From the NCBI RefSeq assembly GCF_002849595.1, contig NZ_NRQR01000015.1, positions 62,001 to 126,000 on the forward strand: a stretch of 64,000 bases of DNA. The letters are read 5' to 3'. The stretch comes from Luteimonas rhizosphaerae (lineage in GTDB: Bacteria > Pseudomonadota > Gammaproteobacteria > Xanthomonadales > Xanthomonadaceae). This document shows, piece by piece, positions 49,428 through 59,014 of this stretch; position 1 is the first letter of the stretch, and each line of letters opens with the position of its first letter. The notes beneath the pieces are model-generated. The model had not been told where the DNA came from and ran no database searches. It was given only the letters and a program-made list of their open reading frames with translations. The position numbers and the translations under genes are program-made.

Positions 49428-50330
49428 ATGTTCTTTCGCAATCTCACGCTGTTCCGTTTTCCCACCGCGCTCGACCTGTCGGAACTCGACAGGCATCTCG
49501 GTGAATTCATCCTCAAGCCCGTCGGCCCGCTGGAGATGTCGTCGCGCGGTTTCGTCTCGCCGTTCGGCCGCGATGCGGAGGCGATGTCGCATCGCATCGA
49601 AGACGCGATCTGGCTGACCGTCGGCGGCGAGGAGCGGATCCTGCCCGGCGCGGTCGTCAACGAACTGCTGTCGCGCAAGCTCGCCGAGATCGAGGAGAAG
49701 GAAGGCCGGCGCCCCGGCGGCCGCGCGCGCAAGCAGATGAAGGACGACCTGCTGCAGGAACTGATGCCGCGCGCCTTCGTGCGTCCGGTGCGCACCGATG
49801 CGCTGCTCGATCTCGAACACGGCGTCTGCGCGGTGGACACGTCCAGCCGCAAGACCGCGGAGAACGTGGTCTCGGAAATCCGCACCGCGCTGGGCAGCTT
49901 TCCCGCGCTGCCGCTGAACGCGGAAGTCTCGCCGCGCGGCGTGATGACCGGCTGGCTGGCCGGCGAGCCGCTGCCCGACGGCCTGACGCTCGGCGAGGAA
50001 TGCGAGCTCAAGGATCCGTCGGACCAGGGCGCGATCGTCAAATGCCAGCGCCAGGAACTGCTGTGCGACGAGATCACCAAGCATCTCGATTCCGGCAAGC
50101 AGGCGACCAAGCTGGCGCTGACGCTCGACGACCACGTCTCGTTCGTGCTCGGCGAGGATCTGGTGATCCGCAAGTTCAAACTGCTCGACGGTGCGATCGA
50201 CCAGCTCGAAGGCACCGACAACGACGACATGCGCGCCGAACTCGATGCGCGCTTCGCGCTGATGAGCGGCGAGTTCAAGCGCCTGTTCACCGTGCTCGAG
50301 CGTGCGCTGAAGCTGTCGAAGGCCGAGTAG
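49428..50330 (+). CDS. rdgC: Recombination-associated protein RdgC
   Basis: A 300-residue ring-shaped DNA-binding protein that modulates RecA. The N terminus MFFRNLTLFRFP and the conserved segments FVSPFGRDAE, GRRPGGRARKQMKDDLL and VDTSSRKTAE are typical. It is 149 bases after ttcA, on the same strand, with nothing recognisable between. Confidence 0.95.
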   Translation: MFFRNLTLFRFPTALDLSELDRHLGEFILKPVGPLEMSSRGFVSPFGRDAEAMSHRIEDAIWLTVGGEERILPGAVVNELLSRKLAEIEEKEGRRPGGRARKQMKDDLLQELMPRAFVRPVRTDALLDLEHGVCAVDTSSRKTAENVVSEIRTALGSFPALPLNAEVSPRGVMTGWLAGEPLPDGLTLGEECELKDPSDQGAIVKCQRQELLCDEITKHLDSGKQATKLALTLDDHVSFVLGEDLVIRKFKLLDGAIDQLEGTDNDDMRAELDARFALMSGEFKRLFTVLERALKLSKAE

Positions 50331-50440
50331 GCCGCGCGCCACCGCGTCGTCGTCGCCACGCCGGCGCGACGACGCGACCGCGCGCTCGCAGGCGCGACAT
50401 CCATCGCCGCGCCCGTGCGTGCAGCGCATACAATTCGCGC

Positions 50441-51220
50441 ATGCCGCTCCTGTCGCGCCTGTTGTCGCCGTCCCCCAAACCCGCGTCGGTCCAGCGCGAC
50501 ACGCTCTCCCTGCAACTGGCCGACGGCCGCGCGATCGACGTGCTGCGGGTCCGCGATCCGCGCGCACGGCGCATCCGCCTGAGCGTCAGCGAGCGCGGTG
50601 CGAGGCTGACCTTGCCGGTGCGCGCGAGCCTCGTCGCCGGTAACGAATTCCTGCAGTTGCATCGCGACTGGCTGGCCGCGCAACTCGCTGCGCACGGGCC
50701 CGCGCTGCCCTTGCGACGCGAGCTCACGACGACGCTGCCGTTGCGCGACGCGCAGCTGCCGCTGCACTGGCGGGGCGGGCGCTTCAGCCACGTCCAGGTC
50801 GCCGACGACGGCCTCGCCTTCCATGCGCCCGAGCACGCCGGCCCGGCGGCGCTGCAGCGCGCGCTGCGCGATTTCTACGAAGCCCAGGCGCGCAGCGATA
50901 TCGCGCGCTGGCTGCCGGCCTATCTGCCCGGCCTGCCGCGGCCGCCGTCGCGGATCCGGCTCAAGGTGATGTCGTCGCAATGGGGCTCGCTGGCGCCCGA
51001 CGGCACGCTGACGCTGGATCTGGCGCTGGTGCTGGGGCGTCCCGAAGCGTTCGAGTACGTGCTGGTGCACGAGCTCTGCCATCTGATCCACGCCAACCAT
51101 TCGCGCGCGTTCTGGCGCGAGGTCGAGGCGCGCTGCCCAGGCTGGCGCGACGCGCGTGACTACTTCCACGCCGAAGGCCGCCGGCTGAAATCCGACCTGC
51201 ACGCGCTGCTCGCGGCCTGA
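50441..51220 (+). CDS. YgjP-family zinc metallopeptidase
   Basis: A 259-residue cytosolic protein with a DUF45/WLM-type zinc motif: HELCHLIHANHSRAFW at about 200-215 holds HExxH plus the third histidine. The SQWGSLAPDGTLTLDL segment upstream is conserved in the family, annotated variously as metallopeptidase or UTP pyrophosphatase (YgjP). The substrate is not established. The ATG at 50441 is chosen; it follows rdgC by 110 bases. Confidence 0.85.
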   Translation: MPLLSRLLSPSPKPASVQRDTLSLQLADGRAIDVLRVRDPRARRIRLSVSERGARLTLPVRASLVAGNEFLQLHRDWLAAQLAAHGPALPLRRELTTTLPLRDAQLPLHWRGGRFSHVQVADDGLAFHAPEHAGPAALQRALRDFYEAQARSDIARWLPAYLPGLPRPPSRIRLKVMSSQWGSLAPDGTLTLDLALVLGRPEAFEYVLVHELCHLIHANHSRAFWREVEARCPGWRDARDYFHAEGRRLKSDLHALLAA

Positions 51221-51302
51221 ACCGCATCGGCGCTGGCCGCTCCACGCGGCGTGCGGCGTTGACCGGGAGGACGGCACACCGCCGTCGCATCCGGAGGTTC
51301 CG

Positions 51303-51827
51303 ATGCCGCGTCCGTTCCGCTCCGCCGTCGCGTGCTGGCTGCTGGCCTGCGCGGTCGCGTGGCTGCTGCCCGCCTGCCAGCGCACCGACGCCGTGGCGAG
51401 CAACGCGCCGCCCGGCAGCGAGGTCATCCGCTTCGACCGCAACGGCGACCGCGTGCCGCGCGATGCCGCCGGCGCGTTCGCCGCCGGCCAGGCCCTGCTG
51501 CTGCCGCAGGAATTCCCGGACGATGTCTACCTGCCGGGTCGCTACGCGGTGCACAGCGTCATGGACATGCCGGGCGTGCAGGTGGTCAGTCTGTTCGCGC
51601 CGGGCGACGTCTCGGCGCTGTCGCGCGATGCGCGTACGGCGATGCAGCACGACGGCTGGACGCGGCGCATGGCCGCCCAGCATTCGGTCGACAACGCCGT
51701 CCTGGCGTTCGAGAAGGACGGGCGCAGCGCGCTGCTGGCGTTCAACCGCAACGTGCGCGCCGACGGCGTGCCGGATGCCGGCGTGATCGTCAGCGTGCAG
51801 TTGCAGGACCGCAGCGTGCTGCAGTAA
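51303..51827 (+). CDS. Hypothetical lipoprotein
   Basis: An exported 174-residue protein with lipobox LLPAC (cysteine near residue 25) and no recognised domain. The mature part has FDRNGDRVPRD and PEFPDDVYLPGRYAVHSVM-type sequence and may be beta-rich. GGAGG lies 6-7 bases before the ATG at 51303. It is convergent with the hydrolase gene, 8 bases apart. Confidence 0.75.
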   Translation: MPRPFRSAVACWLLACAVAWLLPACQRTDAVASNAPPGSEVIRFDRNGDRVPRDAAGAFAAGQALLLPQEFPDDVYLPGRYAVHSVMDMPGVQVVSLFAPGDVSALSRDARTAMQHDGWTRRMAAQHSVDNAVLAFEKDGRSALLAFNRNVRADGVPDAGVIVSVQLQDRSVLQ

Positions 51828-51835
51828 CGATGCGC

Positions 51836-52690
51836 TCAGCGCCGCAGGAAATCGCCGATCGCGTCGGCCACCGCGGCGGGCTGGTCCATGTGCAGATGAT
51901 GCCCGCCGGGCAGCACGGTCAGCCGGCCGTCGGGCAGCAGCGCGGCGCGACGGCTGCGGTCGGGCTCGGGCAGATAGGGCTGCGCGGGATCGGCGAAGAT
52001 CACGTGGGTCGGGCATTCGATGCCGGCGATCAGGGCATCGACCTGGCCACCGGTCATCCGCACCGCGGTCGGCACGGTCAGGCGCGGATCGCTGCACCAC
52101 ACGAACCCGCCGTCGACCGCCTGCACGCCGCGCTCGACCAGCAGGCGCGCGACGGGCTCACCGAGGGCGTTGACCCGCATGCGCGCACGGATCGGCGCAT
52201 CGAGATCCGGGAACACGCGCAGCGGCCGGCCGCCGAGGCTGCGTGCCGACACCGTGGCCTCGCGCAGGCGCGGCACGGTCTGCGCTTCGGTTTCCGGCAA
52301 TGCGCCCAGCGCCTCGATCGCGACCAGGCGCTCGATGCGCGCCGGCACCGCGGCGGCGATCAGGCTGGCGATGCCGGCACCCATCGAGTGGCCGAGCAGC
52401 GCGAAGCGGTCCCAGCCCAGGGCATCGGCGACATCGAGGATCTGGTGCACGGCGCCGATGAAGGTGTAATCAGTGCCGCGCGGCTGGTGCACGCTGCGGC
52501 CGTGCCCGGGCAGGTCCGGGGCGACGAGATCCAGCCCATGCAGGTGCGCGGCCAGCGGGACGAAGCTCGCCGCGTTGTCGAGCCAGCCGTGCAGGGCCAG
52601 GACCCGGCGACCGCCGATCGCGCCGAACCGCAGGCCGTGCACCGTGCCGATGCCGATCTCCGCCGAGAACGGCGCACCGGCCGGCGTCAT
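51836..52690 (-). CDS. Alpha/beta hydrolase
   Basis: A 284-residue cytosolic hydrolase. The oxyanion strand LALHGWLDNAASF, nucleophile serine in GHSMGAG and C-terminal histidine in PGGHHLHMD give a complete fold. The substrate is unknown. Its ATG overlaps the hemH stop (ATGA at 52687-52690), so it is translated with ferrochelatase; a Met two codons earlier is also possible. Confidence 0.88.
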   Translation of the reverse strand: MTPAGAPFSAEIGIGTVHGLRFGAIGGRRVLALHGWLDNAASFVPLAAHLHGLDLVAPDLPGHGRSVHQPRGTDYTFIGAVHQILDVADALGWDRFALLGHSMGAGIASLIAAAVPARIERLVAIEALGALPETEAQTVPRLREATVSARSLGGRPLRVFPDLDAPIRARMRVNALGEPVARLLVERGVQAVDGGFVWCSDPRLTVPTAVRMTGGQVDALIAGIECPTHVIFADPAQPYLPEPDRSRRAALLPDGRLTVLPGGHHLHMDQPAAVADAIGDFLRR

Positions 52691-53670
52691 CGCCATGCGG
52701 CGAGATCCTCGCGCACCAGCGCCGCCAGCGCCGCGGCATGCGCCGGCGCCTCGTTGAGGCAGGGGATGTAACGCAGGTGGCGACCGCCGTGCGCGTGGAA
52801 GATCTCGGCGTTCTGCAGCGCGATCTCCTCCAGCGTTTCCAGGCAGTCGACCGCGAAGCCGGGACAGACGACATCGAGATCGCGCACGCCGGCGTCGCCG
52901 AGCGCTTCGAGGGTCTTGTCGGTGTACGGCTGCAGCCACGGTTCGCGACCGAAGCGCGACTGGAACGTCAGCATCGCCTCGTCCTCGCGCAGGCCCAGCG
53001 CGCGCACGATCGCATCGCAGCTCGCGCGGCATTGCGCCGCATAGGGATCGCCGGCGTCCGACAGCCGCTGCGGAATGCCGTGGAAGGAGAACAGCAGGCG
53101 TTCGCCCCGGCCGTGGGCGTCCCAGTGGCTGCGGATCGATGCGGCGACGGCGTCGACCCACGCGGGATCGAGATGGTAGTCGGCGCGCATGCGCGCCCGG
53201 CCCGACGTGCCGAAGACGGCCTCGACGACGTCGCCGACCGAGGCCGTCGTCGTCGTCGAGTACTGCGGATACAGCGGCAACACCGCGACCTGCGTGCTGC
53301 CGTCGGCTTCGAGCGCCGTCAGCGCCTCGCGCAGCGACGGCTTGCCGTAGCGCATCGCATGGAGCACGCGCGCCTCCGGCATCTGCCGTTGCACTTCGCC
53401 GGCCAGGCGCGCGGTGTGCACCGCCAGCGGCGAGCCGTCGTCCATCCACACGCCCGCGTAGAGCTTGGCGACGCGCGGCGAACGGAACGGCAGGATCACG
53501 AAGTGCAGGATCGGGCACCACAGCCAGCGCGTCAGCGCGACGACGCGGTGGTCGTGCAGGAATTCGGCGAGGTAGCGGCGGACCGCCTTGGGCGTTGGCG
53601 CGTCGGGCGTGCCGAGATTGACCAGCACGACGGCCGGACGGGACGGGGGGAGCGGTGCGTTCATCGCCAT
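52687..53670 (-). CDS. hemH: Ferrochelatase
   Basis: Inserts ferrous iron into protoporphyrin IX, the last step of haem synthesis, at the inner membrane. The 327-residue protein has VLVNLGTPDAP at the start, the catalytic histidine in SFHGIP and the acidic GFAVDCLETLEEI motif. It is first in a two-gene operon with the hydrolase. Confidence 0.96.
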   Translation of the reverse strand: MAMNAPLPPSRPAVVLVNLGTPDAPTPKAVRRYLAEFLHDHRVVALTRWLWCPILHFVILPFRSPRVAKLYAGVWMDDGSPLAVHTARLAGEVQRQMPEARVLHAMRYGKPSLREALTALEADGSTQVAVLPLYPQYSTTTTASVGDVVEAVFGTSGRARMRADYHLDPAWVDAVAASIRSHWDAHGRGERLLFSFHGIPQRLSDAGDPYAAQCRASCDAIVRALGLREDEAMLTFQSRFGREPWLQPYTDKTLEALGDAGVRDLDVVCPGFAVDCLETLEEIALQNAEIFHAHGGRHLRYIPCLNEAPAHAAALAALVREDLAAWR

Positions 53671-53818
53671 AGGATGGCAGGCGCGCGCGGGCTTGGGCAG
53701 CGCGCGACCGCGCGGGCCGAACTCACCCGCGATTCATTCGGCCGTCACTAGCCTGAACTCCGCTCGCCCGTCCCTGTCTGTACCGTCCTGCCTGCGGCCT
53801 ACGCCGCCCGGAGTCCGC

Positions 53819-54697
53819 ATGTCCTCGACCTTCCGCCACCGCACCCTGCTGGCCCTCGCGCTCGGCGTTTCGCTCGCCGCCGGTCCCGCCGTCGCCGGCC
53901 CCACCGAGGATGCCCGCGCCCACAACGCGGTGCGCGTGCTCAACGAGATCCAGGCGATTCCCGAATCCGGCATCCCCGACAAGCTGCTCGACGAAGCGCG
54001 CGCGATCGTCGTCATCCCCGACACCATCAAGGCCGGCCTGATCATCGGCGGCCGTCGTGGCCACGGCCTGATGTCGGTCAAGACGCCGGAAGGCACGTGG
54101 TCCAGCCCGGCCTTCGTCAAGATCACCGGCGGCAGCATCGGCTTCCAGGCCGGCGTGCAGTCCTCGGACGTGGTGCTGGTGTTCCGCAACGAGCGCAGCC
54201 TCGAATCGATCGTCAACGGCAAGTTCACCCTCGGCGCCGATGCCGGCGTGGCGGCCGGGCCGGTGGGCCGCAATGCCGCCGCGCTGACCGACGGCCAGCT
54301 CAAGGCCGAGATCTGGTCGTGGTCGCGCGCACGCGGCCTGTTCGCCGGCGTGGCGCTGGACGGCGCGGTGCTGCAGATCGACGACGACGCCAACATGGCG
54401 GTCTACGGCAACACCACGACGCCGCGCGCGATCCTCGAGAACCGCCCGGGCCAGGCGCCGTCGGGCGCGGTCGTCGATTTCCGCGACCGCCTCGAGGAAG
54501 CCTCCGCGACCGCCCGCGTGGCGCGCGGCGGCAGTGCGGTACCGGTCGCCACGTCCGCCCCGGCGGCGCAGGTTCCGGCGGTGCGCGACGTGCCCGAAGC
54601 GACGACGCTCCCCGCGCAGCCGAGCGATCCCGCGCCGCAGGGCTTCGAGACGGTCACCGACAATCCGGCGCAGGTCGAACCGCTGCCCGAAGGCTGA
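53819..54697 (+). CDS. SYLF/Ysc84-domain exported protein
   Basis: A 292-residue protein: signal peptide (1-26, ending AVAG), then a Ysc84/SYLF lipid-binding domain (about 40-205), with [22 protein letters not shown] and [20 protein letters not shown] typical. The C-terminal 75 residues are Pro/Ala-rich and probably disordered. GGAG precedes the ATG at 53819. It lies directly before tatABC, 79 bases from tatA. Confidence 0.88.
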   Translation: MSSTFRHRTLLALALGVSLAAGPAVAGPTEDARAHNAVRVLNEIQAIPESGIPDKLLDEARAIVVIPDTIKAGLIIGGRRGHGLMSVKTPEGTWSSPAFVKITGGSIGFQAGVQSSDVVLVFRNERSLESIVNGKFTLGADAGVAAGPVGRNAAALTDGQLKAEIWSWSRARGLFAGVALDGAVLQIDDDANMAVYGNTTTPRAILENRPGQAPSGAVVDFRDRLEEASATARVARGGSAVPVATSAPAAQVPAVRDVPEATTLPAQPSDPAPQGFETVTDNPAQVEPLPEG

Positions 54698-54776
54698 CCA
54701 CACGCGCGGCAGGCGCACCGGCGTTCGCACGCGGTGCGGTATCCTGCCCGTCCACTCCACTCCACCGGACTCCGAC

Positions 54777-55004
54777 ATGGGCAGTTTCAGCATCTGGCAT
54801 TGGCTCATCGTCCTCGTGGTCGTGCTGCTGGTGTTCGGTACCAAGCGCCTGCGTGGCGCCGGCCGCGACCTCGGTGAAGCGGTCAAGGGCTTCAAGAAAG
54901 GCATCCACGACGACGACGCGCCGGACCACCGGCTCGACGATCGCACCCGCGATGCCGACAGGACGTCCGACGAGACGCGCCGCGACGACAACGTGCCGCG
55001 CTGA
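54777..55004 (+). CDS. tatA: Twin-arginine translocase subunit TatA
   Basis: Pore-forming subunit of the Tat system, 75 residues: one membrane helix ([16 protein letters not shown]), the FGTKRLRG hinge and an amphipathic helix [14 protein letters not shown], then a charged tail. First gene of tatABC, 21 bases before tatB. Confidence 0.96.
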   Translation: MGSFSIWHWLIVLVVVLLVFGTKRLRGAGRDLGEAVKGFKKGIHDDDAPDHRLDDRTRDADRTSDETRRDDNVPR

Positions 55005-55025
55005 CGCGCGGCCCTCCACGTTCCG

Positions 55026-55526
55026 ATGTTCGGTTTCAGTTCCGGCGAACTGCTGCTCGTCGCGCTGATCGCCCTGATCGTGCTCGGCCCCGAGCGCCTG
55101 CCCAAGGCCGCGCGCTTCGCCGGCCTGTGGATCCGCCGCGCCCGCGCGCAGTGGTATTCGGTCAAGTCGGAACTCGACCGGGAACTCGCCGCCGAAGAGA
55201 TCAAGCGCAGCGTGCAGGAAGCGCAGCGTTCGATCGCCGATGTCAGCACCCAGCTGCGCGACGCCGGCGCGCAGGCGCAGCAGAGTGTCGACGCGCTGCG
55301 CGACGGCGGGCGTGCGCTGGTCGACGAGGCCGGCCGCATGCCGCAACCGGCCGGCCACGCCGCCCTCGACGCCGACGCCGACCGGCAGGCGCCGCAGCCG
55401 ATCGCCGGTGACGTGACCGCACCGCCCGTTACGCCGCCCGCCATCTCCACGCCGCCCGACGCGCTCGCCGCGACCGGGCACGCTTCCCCCGACGACGACC
55501 GCAGGCCCGATGGCGACGCACGCTGA
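55026..55526 (+). CDS. tatB: Twin-arginine translocase subunit TatB
   Basis: Receptor-complex subunit, 166 residues: N-terminal helix FGFSSGELLLVALIALIVLGPERLP-like (the GPERLPKAAR hinge is diagnostic), amphipathic helix, and a long Pro/Ala-rich tail. It overlaps tatC by 17 bases. Confidence 0.96.
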   Translation: MFGFSSGELLLVALIALIVLGPERLPKAARFAGLWIRRARAQWYSVKSELDRELAAEEIKRSVQEAQRSIADVSTQLRDAGAQAQQSVDALRDGGRALVDEAGRMPQPAGHAALDADADRQAPQPIAGDVTAPPVTPPAISTPPDALAATGHASPDDDRRPDGDAR

Positions 55527-56268
55527 AGACGACACCGGCGACAGCAGCCTGATCCAGCATCTGGTCGAGCTGCGCTCGCGCCTGATGCGCGGGCTGGCCG
55601 GCACCGGCGTGGTGCTGCTGTGCCTGCTGCCGTTCGCCAACACGCTCTACGGGATGCTGGCCCAGCCGCTGCTCGACAAGCTGCCCGACGGCGCGCACCT
55701 GATCGCGATCGAAGTCGCGTCGCCGTTCTTCGCGCCGCTGAAGCTCGCGTTCTTCACCGCGCTGGTGGTGACGATGCCGTGGCTGCTGTACCAGGCCTGG
55801 GCGTTCATCGCCCCGGGCCTGTACCGGCGCGAGAAGCGGCTGGCGTTTCCGCTGCTGGCCTCAGCGGTCGCGCTGTTCTACATCGGCTGCGCGTTCGCGT
55901 TCTTCTTCGTGCTGCCGTCGGTGTTCAAGTTCCTGACGCTGGTGACGCCCGACGGCGTGGCGATCATGACCGACATCAACGCCTACCTGAATTTCGTGCT
56001 GGTGATCTTCCTCGCGTTCGGTCTGAGCTTCGAGTTGCCGGTGGCGCTGGTGATCCTGGTGCTGATGGGCTGGGTGACGACCGACCAGTTGCGCGAGGCG
56101 CGTGGCTACGCGGTGGTCGGCGTGTTCGTGCTCGCCGCGGTGATCACGCCGCCCGATGTCGTCTCGCAGCTGATGCTGGCGATCCCGATGTGCCTGCTGT
56201 ACGAGGCGGGCATCATCGCCGCGCGTCTGCTCGCGCCCAAGTCGGGCGCCACGCGGCCCGGGGAATGA
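55510..56268 (+). CDS. tatC: Twin-arginine translocase subunit TatC
   Basis: Six-helix signal-peptide receptor of the Tat system, 252 residues. Family motifs include ELRSRL near the N terminus and the PFFAPLKLAFF and LTPDVVSQ-like (TPPDVVSQLMLAIPM) regions. Its stop overlaps the next start in ATGA, so the RDD-like gene is coupled to tatC. Confidence 0.97.
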   Translation: MATHAEDDTGDSSLIQHLVELRSRLMRGLAGTGVVLLCLLPFANTLYGMLAQPLLDKLPDGAHLIAIEVASPFFAPLKLAFFTALVVTMPWLLYQAWAFIAPGLYRREKRLAFPLLASAVALFYIGCAFAFFFVLPSVFKFLTLVTPDGVAIMTDINAYLNFVLVIFLAFGLSFELPVALVILVLMGWVTTDQLREARGYAVVGVFVLAAVITPPDVVSQLMLAIPMCLLYEAGIIAARLLAPKSGATRPGE

Positions 56269-57674
56269 CGACCGTCCCGCTGCTGCGCCGCTATGCGGCC
56301 TGGTCGCTGGACGCCGCCCTGCTCGGCCTGTTCGTCGTCGCGCTGTTGCACCGGCCGCTCGGCGCCGGCCTGCGCGCGGCCTCCGATGCGCTCGACGCGC
56401 TGGCCCGGGTCATGGCCGAGGGCATGGCTGTCGGCGCGCAGGCGACGACACCACCGCTGACGTTGCTGCAGGACTGGCTGTCCGATCCCGCGCTGCACGC
56501 CGCCGCCGGCGCACTCGCACGGGCGCTCGGCGGCCTCACGTGGCAGGCCACGCTCGCGTTCGCGCTGCTGTCGCTGCCGTATTTCGCCGTGTTCGAAGCC
56601 AGCCGCTGGCAGGCGACGCCGGGCAAGCGGTGGCTCGGGCTCCGGGTCGTCGACGACGACGGGCAGCGTCTGCACCTCGCGCGCGCCGCGCTTCGCCAGG
56701 CGGCGGGTGCGCTGTCGTGGCTCGGTCTCAACGTCGGCCATGCGATGGCGGCGCTGGCGCCGCGCCACCAGGCGCTGCACGACCGCATCGCCGGCGCCCA
56801 CGTTCTGCGCGAGGACGCTGCGCCGTTGCCCGGCGCCGCGCAGTGGTGGCTCGCGCTGCAACTGCCCGCGTGTGTCCTGCTGCTGGCGCTGCTGTTGCGC
56901 CATGTCGACGGCGTGGTCGCCCCCGGCGTTGCCTCAGAGCTCGATCGAGCCGCTCGGCGGGCCGCCGGCGCCGCCCGGCGCGGGCCCGGCGGGTTCGACC
57001 GGTTCGCCGCAGATGTCGCGCCACAGGGCGTACATGACGCCGAACATGACGATGTACAGCACCAGCACCAGCGCCAGATAGAGCGGCAGCACGAGGAACG
57101 CGGCGATCGCCGGGTGCAGCAGGCTGGCGACGACGGTGATCAGGGTGACGACCATCGCGAACGCCAGCATCAGCACGACGCCGCCGGCCATCGACAGCAC
57201 CGCGACCACGACGACAGGCAACGCATTCTTCAGCGCGCCGACCAGGCCGTCGGTGAACGCCTTGCCGACCGGCTCGCCGCCCAGCGCGACCTGGCCCAGG
57301 CCGATCGCGTAGACGATGGCGTAGTACAGGCCGAACAGCAGGCCCAGCGCCATCAGCGGGCCGAGCCCGGCCGGCGGCAACGGCAGGTCCGGCGGCGACG
57401 CCGGCGCGGACTGCCCGCTCATGTCCTGGCTGATCGCGAGGATCTGCATGTACCAGTCGATGACGCCTTCGCCGAACGCGCTGATCAGCGCATAGAACGT
57501 CGCGATGTAGAGCGCGCCCATCAGCAGGCCGAAGCCCACCAGGCGCCCAGCGCCCGCCTCGGCGGAGAAGGTCGCGAACACGTCGGTCGCCTTCGCCGGC
57601 TGGTTGCGCTCGACCCGGTCGATGACCCGCAGCACGCCGCCGATCAGCAGCGGATAGACGACGATCGACAGTAG
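56265..57674 (+). CDS. RDD-family membrane protein, reading frame runs antisense
   Basis: The recognisable part (about 222 residues, 56265-56930) has RRYAAWSLDAALLGL, a central KRWLGLRVVDDDG and a late membrane helix LPACVLLLALLL, as in RDD-domain membrane proteins. Its ATG overlaps the tatC stop (ATGA), so it belongs to the tat operon. No stop follows: the frame stays open for another 740 bases through the whole of the convergent gene. A stop may have been lost by mutation, frameshift or assembly error near 56930. Confidence 0.6.
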   Translation: MTTVPLLRRYAAWSLDAALLGLFVVALLHRPLGAGLRAASDALDALARVMAEGMAVGAQATTPPLTLLQDWLSDPALHAAAGALARALGGLTWQATLAFALLSLPYFAVFEASRWQATPGKRWLGLRVVDDDGQRLHLARAALRQAAGALSWLGLNVGHAMAALAPRHQALHDRIAGAHVLREDAAPLPGAAQWWLALQLPACVLLLALLLRHVDGVVAPGVASELDRAARRAAGAARRGPGGFDRFAADVAPQGVHDAEHDDVQHQHQRQIERQHEERGDRRVQQAGDDGDQGDDHRERQHQHDAAGHRQHRDHDDRQRILQRADQAVGERLADRLAAQRDLAQADRVDDGVVQAEQQAQRHQRAEPGRRQRQVRRRRRRGLPAHVLADREDLHVPVDDAFAERADQRIERRDVERAHQQAEAHQAPSARLGGEGREHVGRLRRLVALDPVDDPQHAADQQRIDDDRQ

Positions 57675-57881
57675 CGAGGTGGCACCGATGACCATCAGCT
57701 GCGACTGCGCGTCCAGGCCCATCGCCTGCTGCAGGACCAGTTGCAGCACGCTCGGCACCAGCGCCAGCGCCGAGAGGATCGCGATCGCGCCGTAGACCGC
57801 CTTCGGGTTGCCGCGGCCGACGTTGACCGCCTGCACGAGCCACCGCCAGCCATGGCCGGCACCCACCGTCCGAGTCGTCAT
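56934..57881 (-). CDS. Multi-pass membrane protein, BPSS1780-like
   Basis: A 315-residue inner-membrane protein with about six hydrophobic segments. The start GAGHGWRWLVQAVNVGRGNP resembles the GW-rich lead of BPSS1780-family proteins; the rest (SLLSIVVYPLLIGGVL, GLLFGLYYAIVYAIGL, LVLVLYIVMFGVMYALW) is membrane-rich, and the tail is Gly/Pro-rich. Function unknown. It is convergent with the RDD-like gene, whose open frame covers most of it on the other strand. Confidence 0.7.
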   Translation of the reverse strand: MTTRTVGAGHGWRWLVQAVNVGRGNPKAVYGAIAILSALALVPSVLQLVLQQAMGLDAQSQLMVIGATSLLSIVVYPLLIGGVLRVIDRVERNQPAKATDVFATFSAEAGAGRLVGFGLLMGALYIATFYALISAFGEGVIDWYMQILAISQDMSGQSAPASPPDLPLPPAGLGPLMALGLLFGLYYAIVYAIGLGQVALGGEPVGKAFTDGLVGALKNALPVVVVAVLSMAGGVVLMLAFAMVVTLITVVASLLHPAIAAFLVLPLYLALVLVLYIVMFGVMYALWRDICGEPVEPAGPAPGGAGGPPSGSIEL

Positions 57882-58231
57882 TCCAGGAATTCCAGTCGAA
57901 GTGCGCGCAGCCCCGCGCCGCGCGGGCGTCATCGTACTGCATGCGCTGCAGTCGCCCACGCCTGTGACTGCCTCCGGAGGGCGGAGCCGCGGTAGGACAG
58001 CATGGCTCGTGTGTCGTTCGAGTGGTGCGTGGCACTCCTGCCTGCCGGAGACGAATCGCTCGGCCTGGGGCCTTGCCGGCGGGCAGACCGAGACAGGGGC
58101 GATCCACCGCGCGCGCCGGAGACGCGGGCCCGACGCGGCGATCCGGTCCGCCACGCGGCACCTTGAAGCGTGCGCTGCCAGATAGTGCGCAGGGACGGCG
58201 CGTCACACCGAACCGCGATGCGGCTCCCGCA
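57882..58231. other. Intergenic region, nothing recognised
   Basis: About 350 bases between the start of the BPSS1780-like gene and the end of sctT. No gene, tRNA, repeat or clear promoter is seen. A GTTCGAG near 58016 is not part of a tRNA cloverleaf. Confidence 0.5.
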
Positions 58232-59014
58232 CTACCCTCCGAACGCGCTCTTCAAGGCGTTCACCAGTCCGCTGTTGTCGACCAGCCGGCGCATCACCAC
58301 TTCGACGAACACGCCGAGCATCAGCAGGATGATCGCCGTCGCCAGCCACGCCTTGATCGGCATCGTCAGCGCGAACACGTTGAGCTGCGGGGCGTAGCGG
58401 TTGACCAGGCCGAACGACAGGTCGATGACCAGCAGGATCACCATCGCCGGCGCGGCGAGCAGCAGCATCGCGGTCATGAGGTAACTGAACTGTCCGACGA
58501 ACAGCGCCATGCCGCTCATGCGGATGTCGGGGAAGAAACTCATCACCGGCCAGACGGTGTAGCTGGTCATCAGCAGGTCGAGGAACACCAGGAACGCACC
58601 GCTGGCCATGAACAGCCACGTCGCCAGTTGCGACAGGAATTCGCCGTGCAGCGAGGTCTGGTGGCCCTGGATCGGATCGAAGATCTGCGCCATCGCCATG
58701 CCGACCTGGGTGTCGATGATGTTGCCGGCAGAGCTGATCGCCCAGAACACGATGCCGTAGCAGAAGCCGATCGAGATGCCGATGAAGGTTTCCTTCAGCA
58801 CGATCGCCGACCAGTGCGCGGTGCCGGCCGAATCGATCGGCGGCGCACCGGCGAGCGCGATCGGGATCGCGACGATCGCCAGGCTCACCATGAAGCTGTT
58901 GCGCACCATCGCCGGCACCGTTTCGGTGGTCAGCAGCGGCAGCATCAGGAAGGCGCCGGCGACGCGCGGCAGCGTCAGCGCGAGCGCCAGCATCGGGTTG
59001 CTGCCGAAGTCCAT
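58232..59014 (-). CDS. sctT: Type III secretion export-apparatus protein SctT
   Basis: A 260-residue inner-membrane core component of the export gate (FliR/HrcT/YscT family) with six to seven hydrophobic segments. RVAGAFLMLPLL and VPAMVRNSFMVSLA near the N terminus and the FDPIQGHQTS cytosolic-loop motif are characteristic. Start overlaps the sctS stop by one base (TGATG). Last gene of the HK-RR-sctQRST operon. Confidence 0.9.
   Translation of the reverse strand: MDFGSNPMLALALTLPRVAGAFLMLPLLTTETVPAMVRNSFMVSLAIVAIPIALAGAPPIDSAGTAHWSAIVLKETFIGISIGFCYGIVFWAISSAGNIIDTQVGMAMAQIFDPIQGHQTSLHGEFLSQLATWLFMASGAFLVFLDLLMTSYTVWPVMSFFPDIRMSGMALFVGQFSYLMTAMLLLAAPAMVILLVIDLSFGLVNRYAPQLNVFALTMPIKAWLATAIILLMLGVFVEVVMRRLVDNSGLVNALKSAFGG

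Noticed and set aside
58010-58030. GTTCGAG as a tRNA T-loop
   Set aside because: No matching acceptor, D or anticodon stem can be formed around it.
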